DNA from: Actinomycetes bacterium
GTDB taxonomy: Bacteria > Actinomycetota > Acidimicrobiia > Acidimicrobiales > Aldehydirespiratoraceae
Length of the DNA: 38,571 nucleotides
Reading direction: 5' to 3'
Assembly (NCBI GenBank): GCA_024276495.1
Contig: JAJRXC010000030.1
Coordinates: 1-38,571 of the forward strand
Shown in pieces: positions 1 through 9,157 of this stretch (positions are counted from its first letter, which is position 1; each line of letters starts with the position of its first letter). Both the position numbers and the translations under genes were made by a program. The notes under the pieces were generated by a model. That model worked only from the letters and a program-made list of their open reading frames with translations. It did no database searches and was not told where the DNA came from.

Positions 1-100
1 CCTCAGCCATCGCCCCCGCCATCACCCGCCGCTGCTTTTCGTTCAGATGCGGTGACACCGTCGCAAAGAACCCACGCAGATCACCCAGAGCCAGCTCCAC
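1..100 (-). CDS. Transposase, N-terminal fragment running off the left edge (ISAzo13-like)
   Basis: The minus strand from about position 100 (GTG start) to the window edge is open and translates to a helical N-terminus containing FFATVSPHLNEKQRRVMAGA. The PHLNEKQRR block matches, from memory, the conserved N-terminal region of ISAzo13-family DDE transposases (typically about 400 aa). Only about 33 residues are inside the window, so no catalytic residue can be seen. The start codon is a guess: the frame stays open further upstream, into the end of the tetR gene. The gene would lie just downstream of the TetR-family gene on the same strand. A conserved unknown protein with a similar helix is the alternative. 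Family assignment is moderate to low; the open frame itself is clear. Confidence 0.5.
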   Translation of the reverse strand, partial: MELALGDLRGFFATVSPHLNEKQRRVMAGAMAE

Positions 101-141
101 ACACCAACCCCATACCCCGCGACTTATCTCGTGGCGGACCC

Positions 142-771
142 TCAGTCGGGGAAGTAGCGGGCTTCCAACCCGGCCAGCACCGTCTCGAGGCCTTCGTTGA
201 ACCGTTCGTCGGCGGTGATCGTGGCGGCCACGGTCTGGAACTCGACCACCCGCTCGTCGGTACCCGGCTCACCTTGACGCTCGACCGCGCCCTGCATCAA
301 CCCGTGCTCCTGCACGAGCGTGCCGATCACCCAGTTCGACACCGTCGCGAACGCGAGGGCGCCTATGCGCACATCGTCGGTCATCCGTCGAGCGGCCTCG
401 ACGATGCGGGCGTCGAACTCGTGGGCCGACATCGAGCCGTTGGCCGGTGTGATCAACAAGGCGACCGCCCGGGGGTGCGCCGCAGCGACATCGACATAGG
501 CATGGGACAGGGCCCGCACATGGACCTTCCAGTCGCCCACCGGATCGCCGTAGGCCCGCACGACATCGCCGTAGAGGGTGTCGGCCACCGCGTCGAGCAG
601 GTCGGCCTTGTTGGTGACGTGGTTGTACAGCGACATCGCCTCGACCCCCAGCTCGGCACCGAGCTTCCGCATGCTCAAGGCGTCGAGACCGTGGGCGTCG
701 ATGAACACCAGGGCCGCGTCGGCGATCCGCTTGCGCGTGAGGGGTCGGCGCTCCAGGACGGTCACGGCCAT
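142..771 (-). CDS. TetR/AcrR-family transcriptional regulator
   Basis: A 209-aa DNA-binding regulator. The N-terminal helix-turn-helix occupies about residues 8-60, with the family pattern ADAALVFIDAHGLDALSMRKL followed by GVEAMSLYNHVTNKADLLDA. The remaining 150 residues look like the all-helical ligand and dimerisation domain, of the TetR C-terminal type seen in tetracycline-repressor-like proteins. I chose the ATG at 771 because the HTH begins at its normal distance from it; the upstream in-frame extension is Pro/Arg-rich non-coding-looking sequence. The gene starts 22 bp after the stop of the small gene at 794-1069, so the two may be co-transcribed. No operator palindrome is evident. The ligand is unknown, and no efflux or enzyme gene next to it suggests a target. 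Confidence 0.9.
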   Translation of the reverse strand: MAVTVLERRPLTRKRIADAALVFIDAHGLDALSMRKLGAELGVEAMSLYNHVTNKADLLDAVADTLYGDVVRAYGDPVGDWKVHVRALSHAYVDVAAAHPRAVALLITPANGSMSAHEFDARIVEAARRMTDDVRIGALAFATVSNWVIGTLVQEHGLMQGAVERQGEPGTDERVVEFQTVAATITADERFNEGLETVLAGLEARYFPD

Positions 772-793
772 CGAGTCTACGACTTGGCCACGG

Positions 794-1069
794 TCAACGT
801 CGCTGCCGCGCGCCCAGTCGCCGAGCGACGAACGCGGCATCGGTGGAGGTCGCGGCGGCCAGGGCGGCCAGATCACCCGGAGGGGCCACGATCCGTTCCA
901 TCGGCCCCCGCTGGAGAATCGCCATCAGGTCGAGATACCGGCAGTACACGTCATCCGCGGTGCAACTCGACGGGAGACCAACGGAGAGCGAACCGATGCT
1001 CAACCCGAAATGATCGACCTGCAGCGTGCGGTCGCCGGTGATCGTCTCGGGTATCTCGGTGAGGGCCAT
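794..1069 (-). CDS. Small hypothetical protein
   Basis: A predicted protein of about 91 aa that I do not recognise. It has a mixed alpha/beta-looking N-terminal half with two Cys residues (SSCTADDVYCRYLDL) and an Ala-rich C-terminal helix ending in Arg residues. There is no signal peptide or membrane segment. The start is either ATG at 1069 or the adjoining GTG at 1072, both just after a G-rich stretch (CTGGGGGTG) that could act as a ribosome site. It sits between the midA-like gene and the tetR gene, all on the same strand, with a 22-bp gap to tetR. Evidence for it being real is codon-position GC bias and packing only. Confidence 0.45.
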   Translation of the reverse strand: MALTEIPETITGDRTLQVDHFGLSIGSLSVGLPSSCTADDVYCRYLDLMAILQRGPMERIVAPPGDLAALAAATSTDAAFVARRLGARQRR

Positions 1070-1149
1070 CACCCCCAGAGAAGCGCACCGGCGCGACGCC
1101 GCCCAGAGTCACTCGGCCCAATTCGGTCGCGTCGCGAGGCGGCCGCGGG

Positions 1150-2265
1150 TCAGACCCGCCACTCCAGCACCCGGAAACCACCCATCCCGGCGGGATCGAG
1201 CAACGCCTCGGCCTCCCGGATCCGGCTCCGGGCGGTCAAGGCCGCGAGATCACCGATCCCGGCCGTCGCCGCCCAACGCCGCCGCCCCTCCTCGACGAGA
1301 CCGTCGATTCCGTGCGCACGCAGCCAGTCGGCCTGGGAACGATCGAGATCGGCCCGATCGTGCCGCTGCAACTGGTCGAAGGCGACATCCGCGGTGATGT
1401 CGCAACTCCCCGGCTCCCGCCGCCAATCGGCACCGCCTCGATGCCCACGATGGGTGCGCAACCATCCCGGTTGTCCGTCGTCTGTCCCCGACCGGGCCGC
1501 GAGCGTCGCGGTGGACCCGCCATAGTCGAACACGACCACCCGACCCCTGCCGATCGCGGCGCGAGCGGCGCGCAACCAGGCCCGGGCCCGGGGTTGCCAC
1601 GGAACCCGGACTCCGTGCGCCGCGGCCGGAACCAGCTCGTCGAGCTCGGCCGCCACCGCTCCCGCGAGCGGTACGGAATCCGCCTCCAGCCCGAACCGAC
1701 CCGACTCGTCCCGGTGACCGATCCGCAGGAGGCGCCATTCGTCGTCGAGACGAGCCGCGATGTCGAACGGCAGATTGTCGAGCAGCTCGTTGGCCAGCAC
1801 GACCCCGACGAACGTCGATGCTCCCGCGGTCGCCGCCGCGGCGACCGCCTCGGTGCCGGTCGCCCACGAGGACACGGCCGGATGATCCGGGTGGGACCGG
1901 CGTTGCCCCGACGACGACTCGACCAGATGCCACCGCAGCGCGCCCGCGACCAGCACGGCAGGGTCCGCGGCGACCACGGCCCGAACGAGCGTGCCGGGAC
2001 CGGCCCCCCACTCGACCACGGAGAACGGGTCGGGCCGGCCCATGTCGACCCACCACTCGTCGAGCGCCCCGGCGAGCACCGTCCCGAACAGCGGACCGAC
2101 CTCCGGCGCGGTCAGGAAGTCGCCTCGTCGCCCCGCCCTCCCGAGCGCCGCGTAGAAGCCGTGCGTCGGGTCGTAGAGGGCGACCTCGACATAGTCCGCC
2201 ACGAGAAGTGGCCCGGATGTGAGGATGCGGCGGTCCAACCGCTCGGCCAGCGACTCGTCCACCAT
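1150..2265 (-). CDS. MidA/NDUFAF7-family SAM-dependent methyltransferase (putative complex I assembly factor)
   Basis: A 371-aa class I methyltransferase of the COG1565/DUF185 (MidA) family. Landmarks are the N-terminal GFYAALG and GDFLTAPEVGPLFG block (residues about 36-61), the SAM-binding loop VVEWGAGPGTL (83-93), the family signature LANELLDNLPFD (158-169), and the C-terminal GSCDITADVAFDQL element. The length is normal for the family. The human member NDUFAF7 symmetrically dimethylates an Arg of NDUFS2, the NuoD homologue, and is needed for complex I assembly. Here the gene lies 37 bp downstream of nuoN of cluster 1, at the end of that operon, which fits a role in maturing this complex. 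The NuoD of cluster 1 keeps the target Arg (Arg69). That the enzyme acts on NuoD is inference; the family call is secure. Confidence 0.88.
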   Translation of the reverse strand: MVDESLAERLDRRILTSGPLLVADYVEVALYDPTHGFYAALGRAGRRGDFLTAPEVGPLFGTVLAGALDEWWVDMGRPDPFSVVEWGAGPGTLVRAVVAADPAVLVAGALRWHLVESSSGQRRSHPDHPAVSSWATGTEAVAAAATAGASTFVGVVLANELLDNLPFDIAARLDDEWRLLRIGHRDESGRFGLEADSVPLAGAVAAELDELVPAAAHGVRVPWQPRARAWLRAARAAIGRGRVVVFDYGGSTATLAARSGTDDGQPGWLRTHRGHRGGADWRREPGSCDITADVAFDQLQRHDRADLDRSQADWLRAHGIDGLVEEGRRRWAATAGIGDLAALTARSRIREAEALLDPAGMGGFRVLEWRV

Positions 2266-2302
2266 CGGGAACCGGCCGCTCGGGTGCTCGACCGCCGGCC
2301 GT

Positions 2303-3796
2303 TCAGCCGCCGGCGAGCAGGCTCACATCGGTGAAGTCACCGACGACGAATCCGAGCCCGAACACGATCGTGACGATCGCGGTGATGCCGATCGCGGCGA
2401 CGAGCGACACCGGCACGTCGACCCGGCGCAGATCGCCGTCGGGTACCTCCTCGGCCCACATGCCGATACCGACCCGTGCGTAGTAGTAGAGCGCGATGAC
2501 CGAGTTGACGGCGACCACGACGCCGAGCACCACGCCGCTGGCGTTGTTGGCATCGATGAGCGCCTCGATCACCCGGAACTTCGCGAACCAGCCACCCAAC
2601 GGCGGGATGCCGGCGAGCGAGAACAAAAAGATGGTCATGGCGACGGTGAGCCCGGGCGCGTACTGGAACAGGCCGCGATAGTCGGCGATCTCGGCGGAGC
2701 GAGTCTTGCGGGCGACCGCCATCACCACCGCGAAGGCGCCGAGGTTCATCGCCGCGTAGATCACCAGATACGTGACGACCGCACCGAGGGCGGTGTCGGG
2801 AACCTCGCCGATGACGGCGAGCGGCGCCAGCATGTAGCCGGCCTGGGCGACACCGGAGTAGGCCAACATGCGCACGATGTTGGTCTGGCGCAGCGCCATC
2901 ACGTTGCCCGCGGTCATCGATGCTGCCGCCAGGACCCACATCAGGGGTTCGACCACGTCGTCGCGACCGAGCAGACCGACGAACACGATGTTCATGAGCG
3001 CCACGAAACCGGCGGCCTTCGACGCGACGGACAAGAAGGCGGTGACCGGCGTCGGCGCACCCTCGTAGGTGTCGGGTGCCCAGGTGTGGAACGGGAACGC
3101 GGAGACCTTGAACGCGAAACCGACGATCACGAGCACCACACCGAGCACGACCACCGCGGTCGGGTCGGCGCCCCGGCTGACCGCCGCGTTGATGTCGGAC
3201 AGAAGCGTCGAGCCGGTGCTGCCGTAGAGCAACGACATCCCGTAGAGCATCACCGCCGACGCGAACACGCCCATCAGGTAGTACTTCAAGCCGGCCTCGT
3301 TGCTGCGCAGGTCGCGTTTGCGCCACGTGGCCAGCAGATAGGCGGGGATCGACAAGAGCTCGAGCGCCACGAAGATCGAGATCAGGTCACGAGACGACGC
3401 CATCAACACCATGCCGAGGATGGAGCTCAACAACAGGCCGTAGTACTCGTTCTCCCAATAGTCGCCTTCGGCGATGTAGTTGGTCGACAAGAGCACCACC
3501 ACATAGCCGGCGAGCACGAACATCGCCTTCATGATGAGCGAGTAGTTGTCGACGACGAACGCGCCCCCGAACATCGAGCGATCGTTGCCGTCGACCGCCA
3601 ACGTGATGATCGGGATCATGGTGGCCAACAACGCGAGCGACGCGAGTGGCGCAGCGAACTTGCGGCCCTTCTCCAGCCAGCCGATGTCCATCATCGTCAA
3701 CAGCGCACCGAAACCGAGCAGGGTCAGCTCGGGCGCGGCGGCGTGCCAGTCGATCGGCGGCCGCACGAAGTCGGCGGAGGCGAGCAATGCGAGCAT
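2303..3796 (-). CDS. nuoN: NADH-quinone oxidoreductase subunit N (cluster 1)
   Basis: A 497-aa polytopic antiporter-like subunit of the membrane arm, thought to move one proton per cycle. Essential-type residues are present: Glu146 in ALELLSIPAYLLA (TM5 Glu), the TM7 Lys in FKVSAFPFHTWAPDTYEGAP, and a Lys in the following VASKAAGF helix. About 14 hydrophobic segments are visible and the length is typical. The gene begins 2 bp after the nuoM stop and is the last nuo gene of the 11-gene cluster, followed by the midA-like gene. Nothing suggests inactivation. It is distinguished from nuoL and nuoM by the PFHTWAPDTYEGAPTP motif. Confidence 0.96.
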   Translation of the reverse strand: MLALLASADFVRPPIDWHAAAPELTLLGFGALLTMMDIGWLEKGRKFAAPLASLALLATMIPIITLAVDGNDRSMFGGAFVVDNYSLIMKAMFVLAGYVVVLLSTNYIAEGDYWENEYYGLLLSSILGMVLMASSRDLISIFVALELLSIPAYLLATWRKRDLRSNEAGLKYYLMGVFASAVMLYGMSLLYGSTGSTLLSDINAAVSRGADPTAVVVLGVVLVIVGFAFKVSAFPFHTWAPDTYEGAPTPVTAFLSVASKAAGFVALMNIVFVGLLGRDDVVEPLMWVLAAASMTAGNVMALRQTNIVRMLAYSGVAQAGYMLAPLAVIGEVPDTALGAVVTYLVIYAAMNLGAFAVVMAVARKTRSAEIADYRGLFQYAPGLTVAMTIFLFSLAGIPPLGGWFAKFRVIEALIDANNASGVVLGVVVAVNSVIALYYYARVGIGMWAEEVPDGDLRRVDVPVSLVAAIGITAIVTIVFGLGFVVGDFTDVSLLAGG

Positions 3797-3798
3797 GC

Positions 3799-5391
3799 TC
3801 AGCCCCCGGCCACCACGGAAGCACCGACCTCACATGTGGTCTTCAGACACTCGTTGAGCGACTGCACCACCGCCGGATCGGTCACCTCGAAGATCAGGCC
3901 CGGTGCGACGCCGAACACGACGATCAGGATCAGGAACGGGGTCCACGCCACCCATTCGAAGGTCGACACGTCGGTGATGTTGGGGTCGTCGGCGAACTCC
4001 GCCGACGGCTCCCCCATCGCCGTGCGTTGCAGCAGCCACAACAGGTAGCCGGCCGCGAGCACGGTGCCGATCGCGGCGACGACCATGTAGCCGCGGAAGA
4101 GCTCCTCCGAGATCGCCCCGGCCGGGTTGTAGGCCGAGAGGATCGCCGGGAACTCGCCCCAGAAACCCGCGAGGCCGGGCAGACCCAGCGAGGCCATCGT
4201 GACGAAGCCGAGGATCCATCCGAGCCGGGGCGCTTGCACCAGCATGCCGCCCAGCCGTTTGATCTCGAGGGTGTGGTAGCGCTCCTTCACCGACCCGGCG
4301 ATGAAGAACAGCATGCCGGTGATGAGACCGTGGGCGACCATGCCGTAGATGGCCGCGTTGATTCCGAAGTCGGTGAGAGTCGCAATGCCGAGCATCACGA
4401 AACCCATGTGGGCGATCGACGAGAACGCGATCAGGCGTTTCATGTCGGTCTGGGCGAGACATCCGAGCGCGCCGTAGATGATGCCGATCACGGCGACCGC
4501 GCCGATGACCGGGGCCCAGGCCTCGGCCGCCTCGGGCAGGAACGGGATCGCGATGCGGATGAAGCCGTAGGTGCCGAGCTTCAGCAGCACGGCGGCCAAG
4601 ATGACGGAGCCCTGGGTGGGCGCCTGGGTGTGGGCATCGGGCAGCCAGGTGTGGAACGGGAAGATCGGGACCTTCACGCCGAACCCGATGAACATGCCGC
4701 CGAAGATGACGAGTTGGGTCGAACGGACGATGCCTTCGCCGGCGGAGTCGGCCAGCGCCGGCATGTTGAAGGTGCGCAGGAGCTCGCCGGTGGCGGGGTC
4801 CTTGGCGAGGAAGAACAACGCCAGGAACGACAGGAGCATCAGCGCCGAGCCGAACAGCGTGTAGAGGAAGAACTTCAGGGAGGCGTAGCGGCGATCCTCG
4901 CCACCCCACACCGCGATCATGAAGAACATCGGGAGCAGCACGACCTCGAAGAACACGAAGAACAAGATGAGGTCCTGGGCGACGAAGGTGCCGATCATCC
5001 CCGTCTCGAGGATCAACATCAACATCATGAACGCCTTGGTGTTGCCCGGCGACGGGATGTGATCCCACGAGTAGACGAAGACCAGCGGCATCACCAGCAC
5101 CGTCAGCCCGATCAGCGGCAACGACATCCCATCGATGCCCATCGTGTAACCGGCACCGATGACCTCGATCCAGTCGGTGTCGACGAGATACTGGAGCGCC
5201 CCGGACTGGTCGTAGTCGAAGTCGATGAACAAGAAGACGGCGAGACCGAACGTGACGAGCGAGGTGAGCAGGGCCAGCGCCTTGTGCGTCTCCTCCTCCT
5301 TCTCGGGCACGAGCGCCATGAGCAGCGCACCGGCGAGCGGCGCGAAGACCAGCAGGGTCGGGAGCCAGTTGTTGGTGTCCAAGGTGTCCAT
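3799..5391 (-). CDS. nuoM: NADH-quinone oxidoreductase subunit M (cluster 1)
   Basis: A 530-aa membrane-arm proton-translocating subunit. The conserved TM5 glutamate is Glu149 (FFEVVLLPMFF), the TM7 lysine is Lys240 (VKVPIFPFHTWLPDAHTQAP), and the next channel lysine is Lys271 (LLKLGTYGF). Length and topology are typical of NuoM/ND4. The C-terminus carries two cysteines (NECLKTTCEVG) that are not part of the family core. The start ATG at 5391 lies 26 bp after the nuoL stop, and the stop is 2 bp before nuoN, so the three antiporter-like genes are in the usual L-M-N order. The channel residues indicate a working pump. Confidence 0.96.
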   Translation of the reverse strand: MDTLDTNNWLPTLLVFAPLAGALLMALVPEKEEETHKALALLTSLVTFGLAVFLFIDFDYDQSGALQYLVDTDWIEVIGAGYTMGIDGMSLPLIGLTVLVMPLVFVYSWDHIPSPGNTKAFMMLMLILETGMIGTFVAQDLILFFVFFEVVLLPMFFMIAVWGGEDRRYASLKFFLYTLFGSALMLLSFLALFFLAKDPATGELLRTFNMPALADSAGEGIVRSTQLVIFGGMFIGFGVKVPIFPFHTWLPDAHTQAPTQGSVILAAVLLKLGTYGFIRIAIPFLPEAAEAWAPVIGAVAVIGIIYGALGCLAQTDMKRLIAFSSIAHMGFVMLGIATLTDFGINAAIYGMVAHGLITGMLFFIAGSVKERYHTLEIKRLGGMLVQAPRLGWILGFVTMASLGLPGLAGFWGEFPAILSAYNPAGAISEELFRGYMVVAAIGTVLAAGYLLWLLQRTAMGEPSAEFADDPNITDVSTFEWVAWTPFLILIVVFGVAPGLIFEVTDPAVVQSLNECLKTTCEVGASVVAGG

Positions 5392-5417
5392 GTGAGAGGT
5401 GTCCTGGTTATTCGGAG

Positions 5418-7754
5418 CTAGAGAGCGAGCAAGATGATGAAGCTGCCGGCGAGCAGGGCCGCGGCGGCGAACATGATGGCGGCGTAGTTCTGGACCTTGC
5501 CGGAGTTGAGGTGGCGCAGTTCTTCACCGGTGGCGTCGGAGACCTTGCCACTGCCGTTGACGACGCCTTCGATCACCCCCTGGTCGATCGTGTCGTAGAC
5601 GAAGCGGCCGCTCTTCACCGAGGCCCGGCCGACGGCGTCGACGCCGCCGTCGATGACGTTCTGGTTGACCCAGTACGCCGCTCGGGCGAGTGGGCCCTTG
5701 GTGAACGCCACGATGACGCCGTTGTAGAGGTGATCGAGGTAGTACTTCTCGACCAGCACCTTGTGGCCGACCCGGGCGACCGGGTTGGTGGTGGTGACGC
5801 CGTTGGGCATGCCGGTGAGCGACACACCGGTCTTCTTCGCAAGCCGGTCGACCTTCACGAAGTAGTAGTAGAAGGCGTAACCCGCCCCGGCGAACGCGAT
5901 CAGGCTGGAGACGATCGCCAGCGAGTAGCTGGGAGTGCCGTGGGAGATGCCCGGGAAGTACGAGGCGCCGAGAGGTTCGATGTAGTGGCCGAAGCGCTCC
6001 TCCCAGGAGTCGGGCCACAATGCGAGTCCCTTCGGCATGTTGAGCAGACCGGCCAGGATCGCGAATCCGGACAGGATGTAGAGGGGAACGAGGATCCGCG
6101 GCCCCGACTCGTGGGGGTCGCCGTGGTGAGCTTCGGCCCCGTCGTCGGCCGCGTGGCCGCCGCGGTACTCGCCGTGGAAGGTGAGATACACACAGCGGGT
6201 CATGTAGCCGGCGGTGAGGGCGGCACCGATCATGCCCATCGTGAGGTGGAACGTGTAGGCCCCGTTGCCGCCGGTGCCCCCGAAGAAGTTCCAGCCGCCG
6301 GTGCCCACGAGGATCTCGTCCTTCGACCAGAAACCGGCCAGCGGGAACACCCCGGCCAGCGCCAATGAGCCGATGATGAACGTGATGTACGTCTTCGGCA
6401 TGAACTTGCGCAGACCGCCCATGTCCTTCTTCATGTCGAAGCTGTGCACGGAGTGGGCGACCGATCCCGACCCGAGGAACAGGTTGGCCTTGAAGAAGGC
6501 ATGGGTGAAGAGGTGGAACACGGCGGCGGTCCAGGCCCCGACACCGAGGGCCATCGCCATGTAGCCGAGCTGGGAGATCGTGGAGTAGGCGAGGACCTTC
6601 TTGATGTCGTCCTGCACGAACGCGAGCAGACCACCGAAGACGAGCGTGATCGCGCCGACGGTGGCGAGCAGGTTGATGCTCGACCCGTTGATCTGCATGC
6701 CCTCGTAGAAGACCGGGTAGAGCCGGGCGACCATGTAGATGCCGGCCACGACCATGGTCGCCGCGTGGATGAGCGCCGAGACGGGGGTGGGACCGGCCAT
6801 GGCGTCGGGAAGCCATGTGTGGAGGATGAACTGGCCCGACTTCGACATGACCGCGGCCATCAGCGCCGCCGCGGCGACGACCAACGCGGTCTTTCCGACC
6901 TCGCCGCGAACGATCGCGTTGTTGATCAGGAGCGTGTCGAAGGTCTTGCCGCCACCGGCCGCGAAGAACAGGGTGATCACGCCGACGATCAGGCCGACGT
7001 CGCCGACCCGGTTGGTGATGAACGCCTTCAACGCCGCGTCGCTGTTGGGTTTCTCCTCCCACCAATGGCCGATCAGGACGAAGGAACACACGCCCACCAG
7101 CTCCCAACCGACGATCATCTGGAGGATGTTGTCGCTGAGCACGAAGAACAGCATCGAGGCGGTGAACAACGACAAGAACGCGAAGAAGTGGGTGTAGCGC
7201 CGATCGCCGCCGACATAGTCGGTGCTGTAGACGTGGACCAGCAGCGAGATGAGGGTGACGACGAACAGCATCATCACCGCGAGGCCGTCGACCAGAATCC
7301 CGACGTTGAACTCGATGCCGCCCGACTGGAACCACTGGGTCGAGCTCTGCACGGCGACCGGCACCGGGCCTTCTTCCTCGCCACCTTTCTCGCCTTCGCC
7401 GCCGTCCTCCGCGGTGAGCACGAGCGAGTCGCTCGATGTCAGTCCGTCGTCTCCGATGACCAGTGCTTCCTCGCCGCCGGTTCCGGCCGGTTCGAAGTTG
7501 TCGCGATGATCGATCCACGCGAACCCGGTGATCACCGCGAGCACGAACGCGAGGCCGACCGCGGCGATGCCGATCTCGGCTCCCTTCTTCGGCATGCGTT
7601 TCCCGAAGAACAAGATGAGAACGAACGAGAGCGCGGGCAGCAACGGGATCAGCCACGCGTTCTCGAGGAACCAGTTGGCGTCGTTGGTGACCGACGGTGG
7701 CCCGGTCGGTGCTTCGGCGAGAAGCGGAGCCATTGATGCGAGCAGAGAGTTCAT
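5418..7754 (-). CDS. nuoL: NADH-quinone oxidoreductase subunit L (cluster 1)
   Basis: A 778-aa distal membrane-arm subunit, longer than the usual 600-670 aa. Key residues are Glu218 (GWELVGVCSF), Lys305 (MSKSGQFILHTWLPDAMAGP) and His330 (SALIHAATMV). A long C-terminal part fits the lateral helix and terminal TM typical of NuoL. Much of the extra length comes from an N-terminal leader of about 30 residues and an acidic Gly/Glu-rich insertion at about residues 81-137, between an early TM helix and the conserved GILVDGLAVMML segment. It sits 10 bp after the nuoK stop. The acidic insert looks like a flexible loop; its function is unknown. Confidence 0.96.
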   Translation of the reverse strand: MNSLLASMAPLLAEAPTGPPSVTNDANWFLENAWLIPLLPALSFVLILFFGKRMPKKGAEIGIAAVGLAFVLAVITGFAWIDHRDNFEPAGTGGEEALVIGDDGLTSSDSLVLTAEDGGEGEKGGEEEGPVPVAVQSSTQWFQSGGIEFNVGILVDGLAVMMLFVVTLISLLVHVYSTDYVGGDRRYTHFFAFLSLFTASMLFFVLSDNILQMIVGWELVGVCSFVLIGHWWEEKPNSDAALKAFITNRVGDVGLIVGVITLFFAAGGGKTFDTLLINNAIVRGEVGKTALVVAAAALMAAVMSKSGQFILHTWLPDAMAGPTPVSALIHAATMVVAGIYMVARLYPVFYEGMQINGSSINLLATVGAITLVFGGLLAFVQDDIKKVLAYSTISQLGYMAMALGVGAWTAAVFHLFTHAFFKANLFLGSGSVAHSVHSFDMKKDMGGLRKFMPKTYITFIIGSLALAGVFPLAGFWSKDEILVGTGGWNFFGGTGGNGAYTFHLTMGMIGAALTAGYMTRCVYLTFHGEYRGGHAADDGAEAHHGDPHESGPRILVPLYILSGFAILAGLLNMPKGLALWPDSWEERFGHYIEPLGASYFPGISHGTPSYSLAIVSSLIAFAGAGYAFYYYFVKVDRLAKKTGVSLTGMPNGVTTTNPVARVGHKVLVEKYYLDHLYNGVIVAFTKGPLARAAYWVNQNVIDGGVDAVGRASVKSGRFVYDTIDQGVIEGVVNGSGKVSDATGEELRHLNSGKVQNYAAIMFAAAALLAGSFIILLAL

Positions 7755-7764
7755 CCGGTGGCCC

Positions 7765-8064
7765 TCAGCCCTTCAGGAGATCGGCTTCGGAGAAGTCGAT
7801 GCTGCGGCGGTTGCGGTACATGAGCAAGACGATGGCGAGACCGATGCCGACCTCGGCCGCGGCCACGGCGATCGTGAACAGGGCGAACACCTCACCGGCG
7901 ACGTCGTCGGTGAGCGACCCGAACGCCACGAGGTTGATGTTGACGGCGTTGAGGATGATCTCGATCGACATCAACACGAGGATGCCGTTCTTGCGGACGA
8001 GCACGCCGTAGACGCCGATGCAGAACAGGGCGGCGGCCAGGAGCAGGAACTGGTTCAAGAACAT
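7765..8064 (-). CDS. nuoK: NADH-quinone oxidoreductase subunit K (cluster 1)
   Basis: A 99-aa, three-helix membrane subunit homologous to ND4L. Both buried glutamates of the family are seen, in [18 protein letters not shown] and in [16 protein letters not shown]. The ATG at 8064 is preceded by a good ribosome site (GAGGGG with an 8-base spacer). It lies 12 bp after the nuoJ stop and 10 bp before nuoL. NuoK, with NuoJ and NuoA, links the quinone chamber to the antiporter-like pumps. Length and residues are entirely ordinary. Confidence 0.95.
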   Translation of the reverse strand: MFLNQFLLLAAALFCIGVYGVLVRKNGILVLMSIEIILNAVNINLVAFGSLTDDVAGEVFALFTIAVAAAEVGIGLAIVLLMYRNRRSIDFSEADLLKG

Positions 8065-8076
8065 GTGGTCGGCCCC

Positions 8077-8610
8077 TCAGTCTTTCCGGGCCACGACGAT
8101 GGCACCGATCAGGGCCGCGAGCAGCAGCACCGACACGGCTTCGAACGGGATGATGTATCGGGAGAAGATCGCGTCGGAGACTTCCTGAACCCGCTGCGGC
8201 TCGTCGATGACGATCCGGTCGTCACCCCAGGTGTCGATGAGGGCCAACGCCATGACGGAGAACAACAACACGCCGACGACGGCGGCCATCGCGTGTTTCT
8301 CCTCGCGGACGGTTTCGTCGTCGCCGAGCGACGCGCGGGTGAGCATGATGCCGAAGAGGAACAGCACGACGACTGCCCCGATGTAGACGAGCACCTGGGT
8401 GACGGCGACGAACTCGGCGCCGAGCAGGATGAACTGGGCGGCGACCCCGGCCAGGACGAGCACGAGCCACAGGGCGGCGTGCACGATGTTGATGGTCGTG
8501 ACGACCCGGTACGCCGAATAGAGCATGACGACGGCGATGAGACCGAAGAAGACGTTCTGGGCGACGTAGATGTCGGCGTCGGGTGAGATCGCGGCGAGAA
8601 GTGCGGTCAT
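8077..8610 (-). CDS. nuoJ: NADH-quinone oxidoreductase subunit J (cluster 1)
   Basis: A 177-aa membrane subunit (ND6 homologue) with about five hydrophobic segments. The conserved TM3 region is [20 protein letters not shown], the pi-bulge helix involved in coupling. The start ATG at 8610 overlaps the nuoI stop in an ATGA tetranucleotide, the usual mark of translational coupling. The longer upstream in-frame extension is Arg/Pro-rich and belongs to another frame of nuoI, so I rejected it. A charged loop follows TM4 ([20 protein letters not shown]). Confidence 0.95.
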   Translation of the reverse strand: MTALLAAISPDADIYVAQNVFFGLIAVVMLYSAYRVVTTINIVHAALWLVLVLAGVAAQFILLGAEFVAVTQVLVYIGAVVVLFLFGIMLTRASLGDDETVREEKHAMAAVVGVLLFSVMALALIDTWGDDRIVIDEPQRVQEVSDAIFSRYIIPFEAVSVLLLAALIGAIVVARKD

Positions 8611-9146
8611 GTGGGCGGCACCTTCAGCTTCTTCGCTTCCGAGCCGGCCTCGTAGTCCTCGAACTCGGGAACCGTCTCCATCCACTCCGACAGGCGCGAC
8701 TTGTCGTGGAGCAGGTCGGCGATGCGGGGCTCGGAGTACTCGTACTCCGGGGTCCAGAACAGGGCTTCGAAGGGGCAGACCTCGACACAGATTCCGCAGT
8801 ACATGCACAGGGCGTAGTCGATGTCGAAGCGGTCGAGAATGTTCTGCTGGCGAACCTTGCCGCCGGCCCGCCGCGGCGGCGCCTTCTCCTTGTGGCCCTC
8901 GATGTAGATGCACCAGTCGGGGCACTCACGGGCGCACAGCATGCACGCGGTGCAGTTCTCCTCGTGGAGCGCGATCACGCCGCGGGCCCGGGTGGGCGGC
9001 GCCTCCTTCTCGTGGGGGTACTGCACCGTTGCCGCGCCCCGTGACGGGGCCGGGATCGGCTTCTTCAGCCCGCCGGGGAACACGGTGCGCAGTATCGTGC
9101 CACCGGTGACACCGAGGCCTTTGATGAGTCCGGGTACGAGCGACAT
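8607..9146 (-). CDS. nuoI: NADH-quinone oxidoreductase subunit I, 2x[4Fe-4S] (cluster 1)
   Basis: A 179-aa peripheral-arm iron-sulfur protein carrying clusters N6a and N6b. Two ferredoxin-type motifs are complete: Cys65, 68, 71 and 75 ([12 protein letters not shown]) and Cys114, 117, 120 and 124 ([12 protein letters not shown]). It passes electrons towards NuoB. In an 11-subunit complex I without NuoEFG, NuoI is the likely surface where an external donor such as ferredoxin would dock, as in photosynthetic NDH-1; that role here is inference. A Lys/Arg-rich insert (residues about 86-101) lies between the two motifs. It begins 11 bp after nuoH and overlaps nuoJ by 4 bp. Confidence 0.96.
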   Translation of the reverse strand: MSLVPGLIKGLGVTGGTILRTVFPGGLKKPIPAPSRGAATVQYPHEKEAPPTRARGVIALHEENCTACMLCARECPDWCIYIEGHKEKAPPRRAGGKVRQQNILDRFDIDYALCMYCGICVEVCPFEALFWTPEYEYSEPRIADLLHDKSRLSEWMETVPEFEDYEAGSEAKKLKVPPT

Positions 9147-9157
9147 GTTGATCCTGC

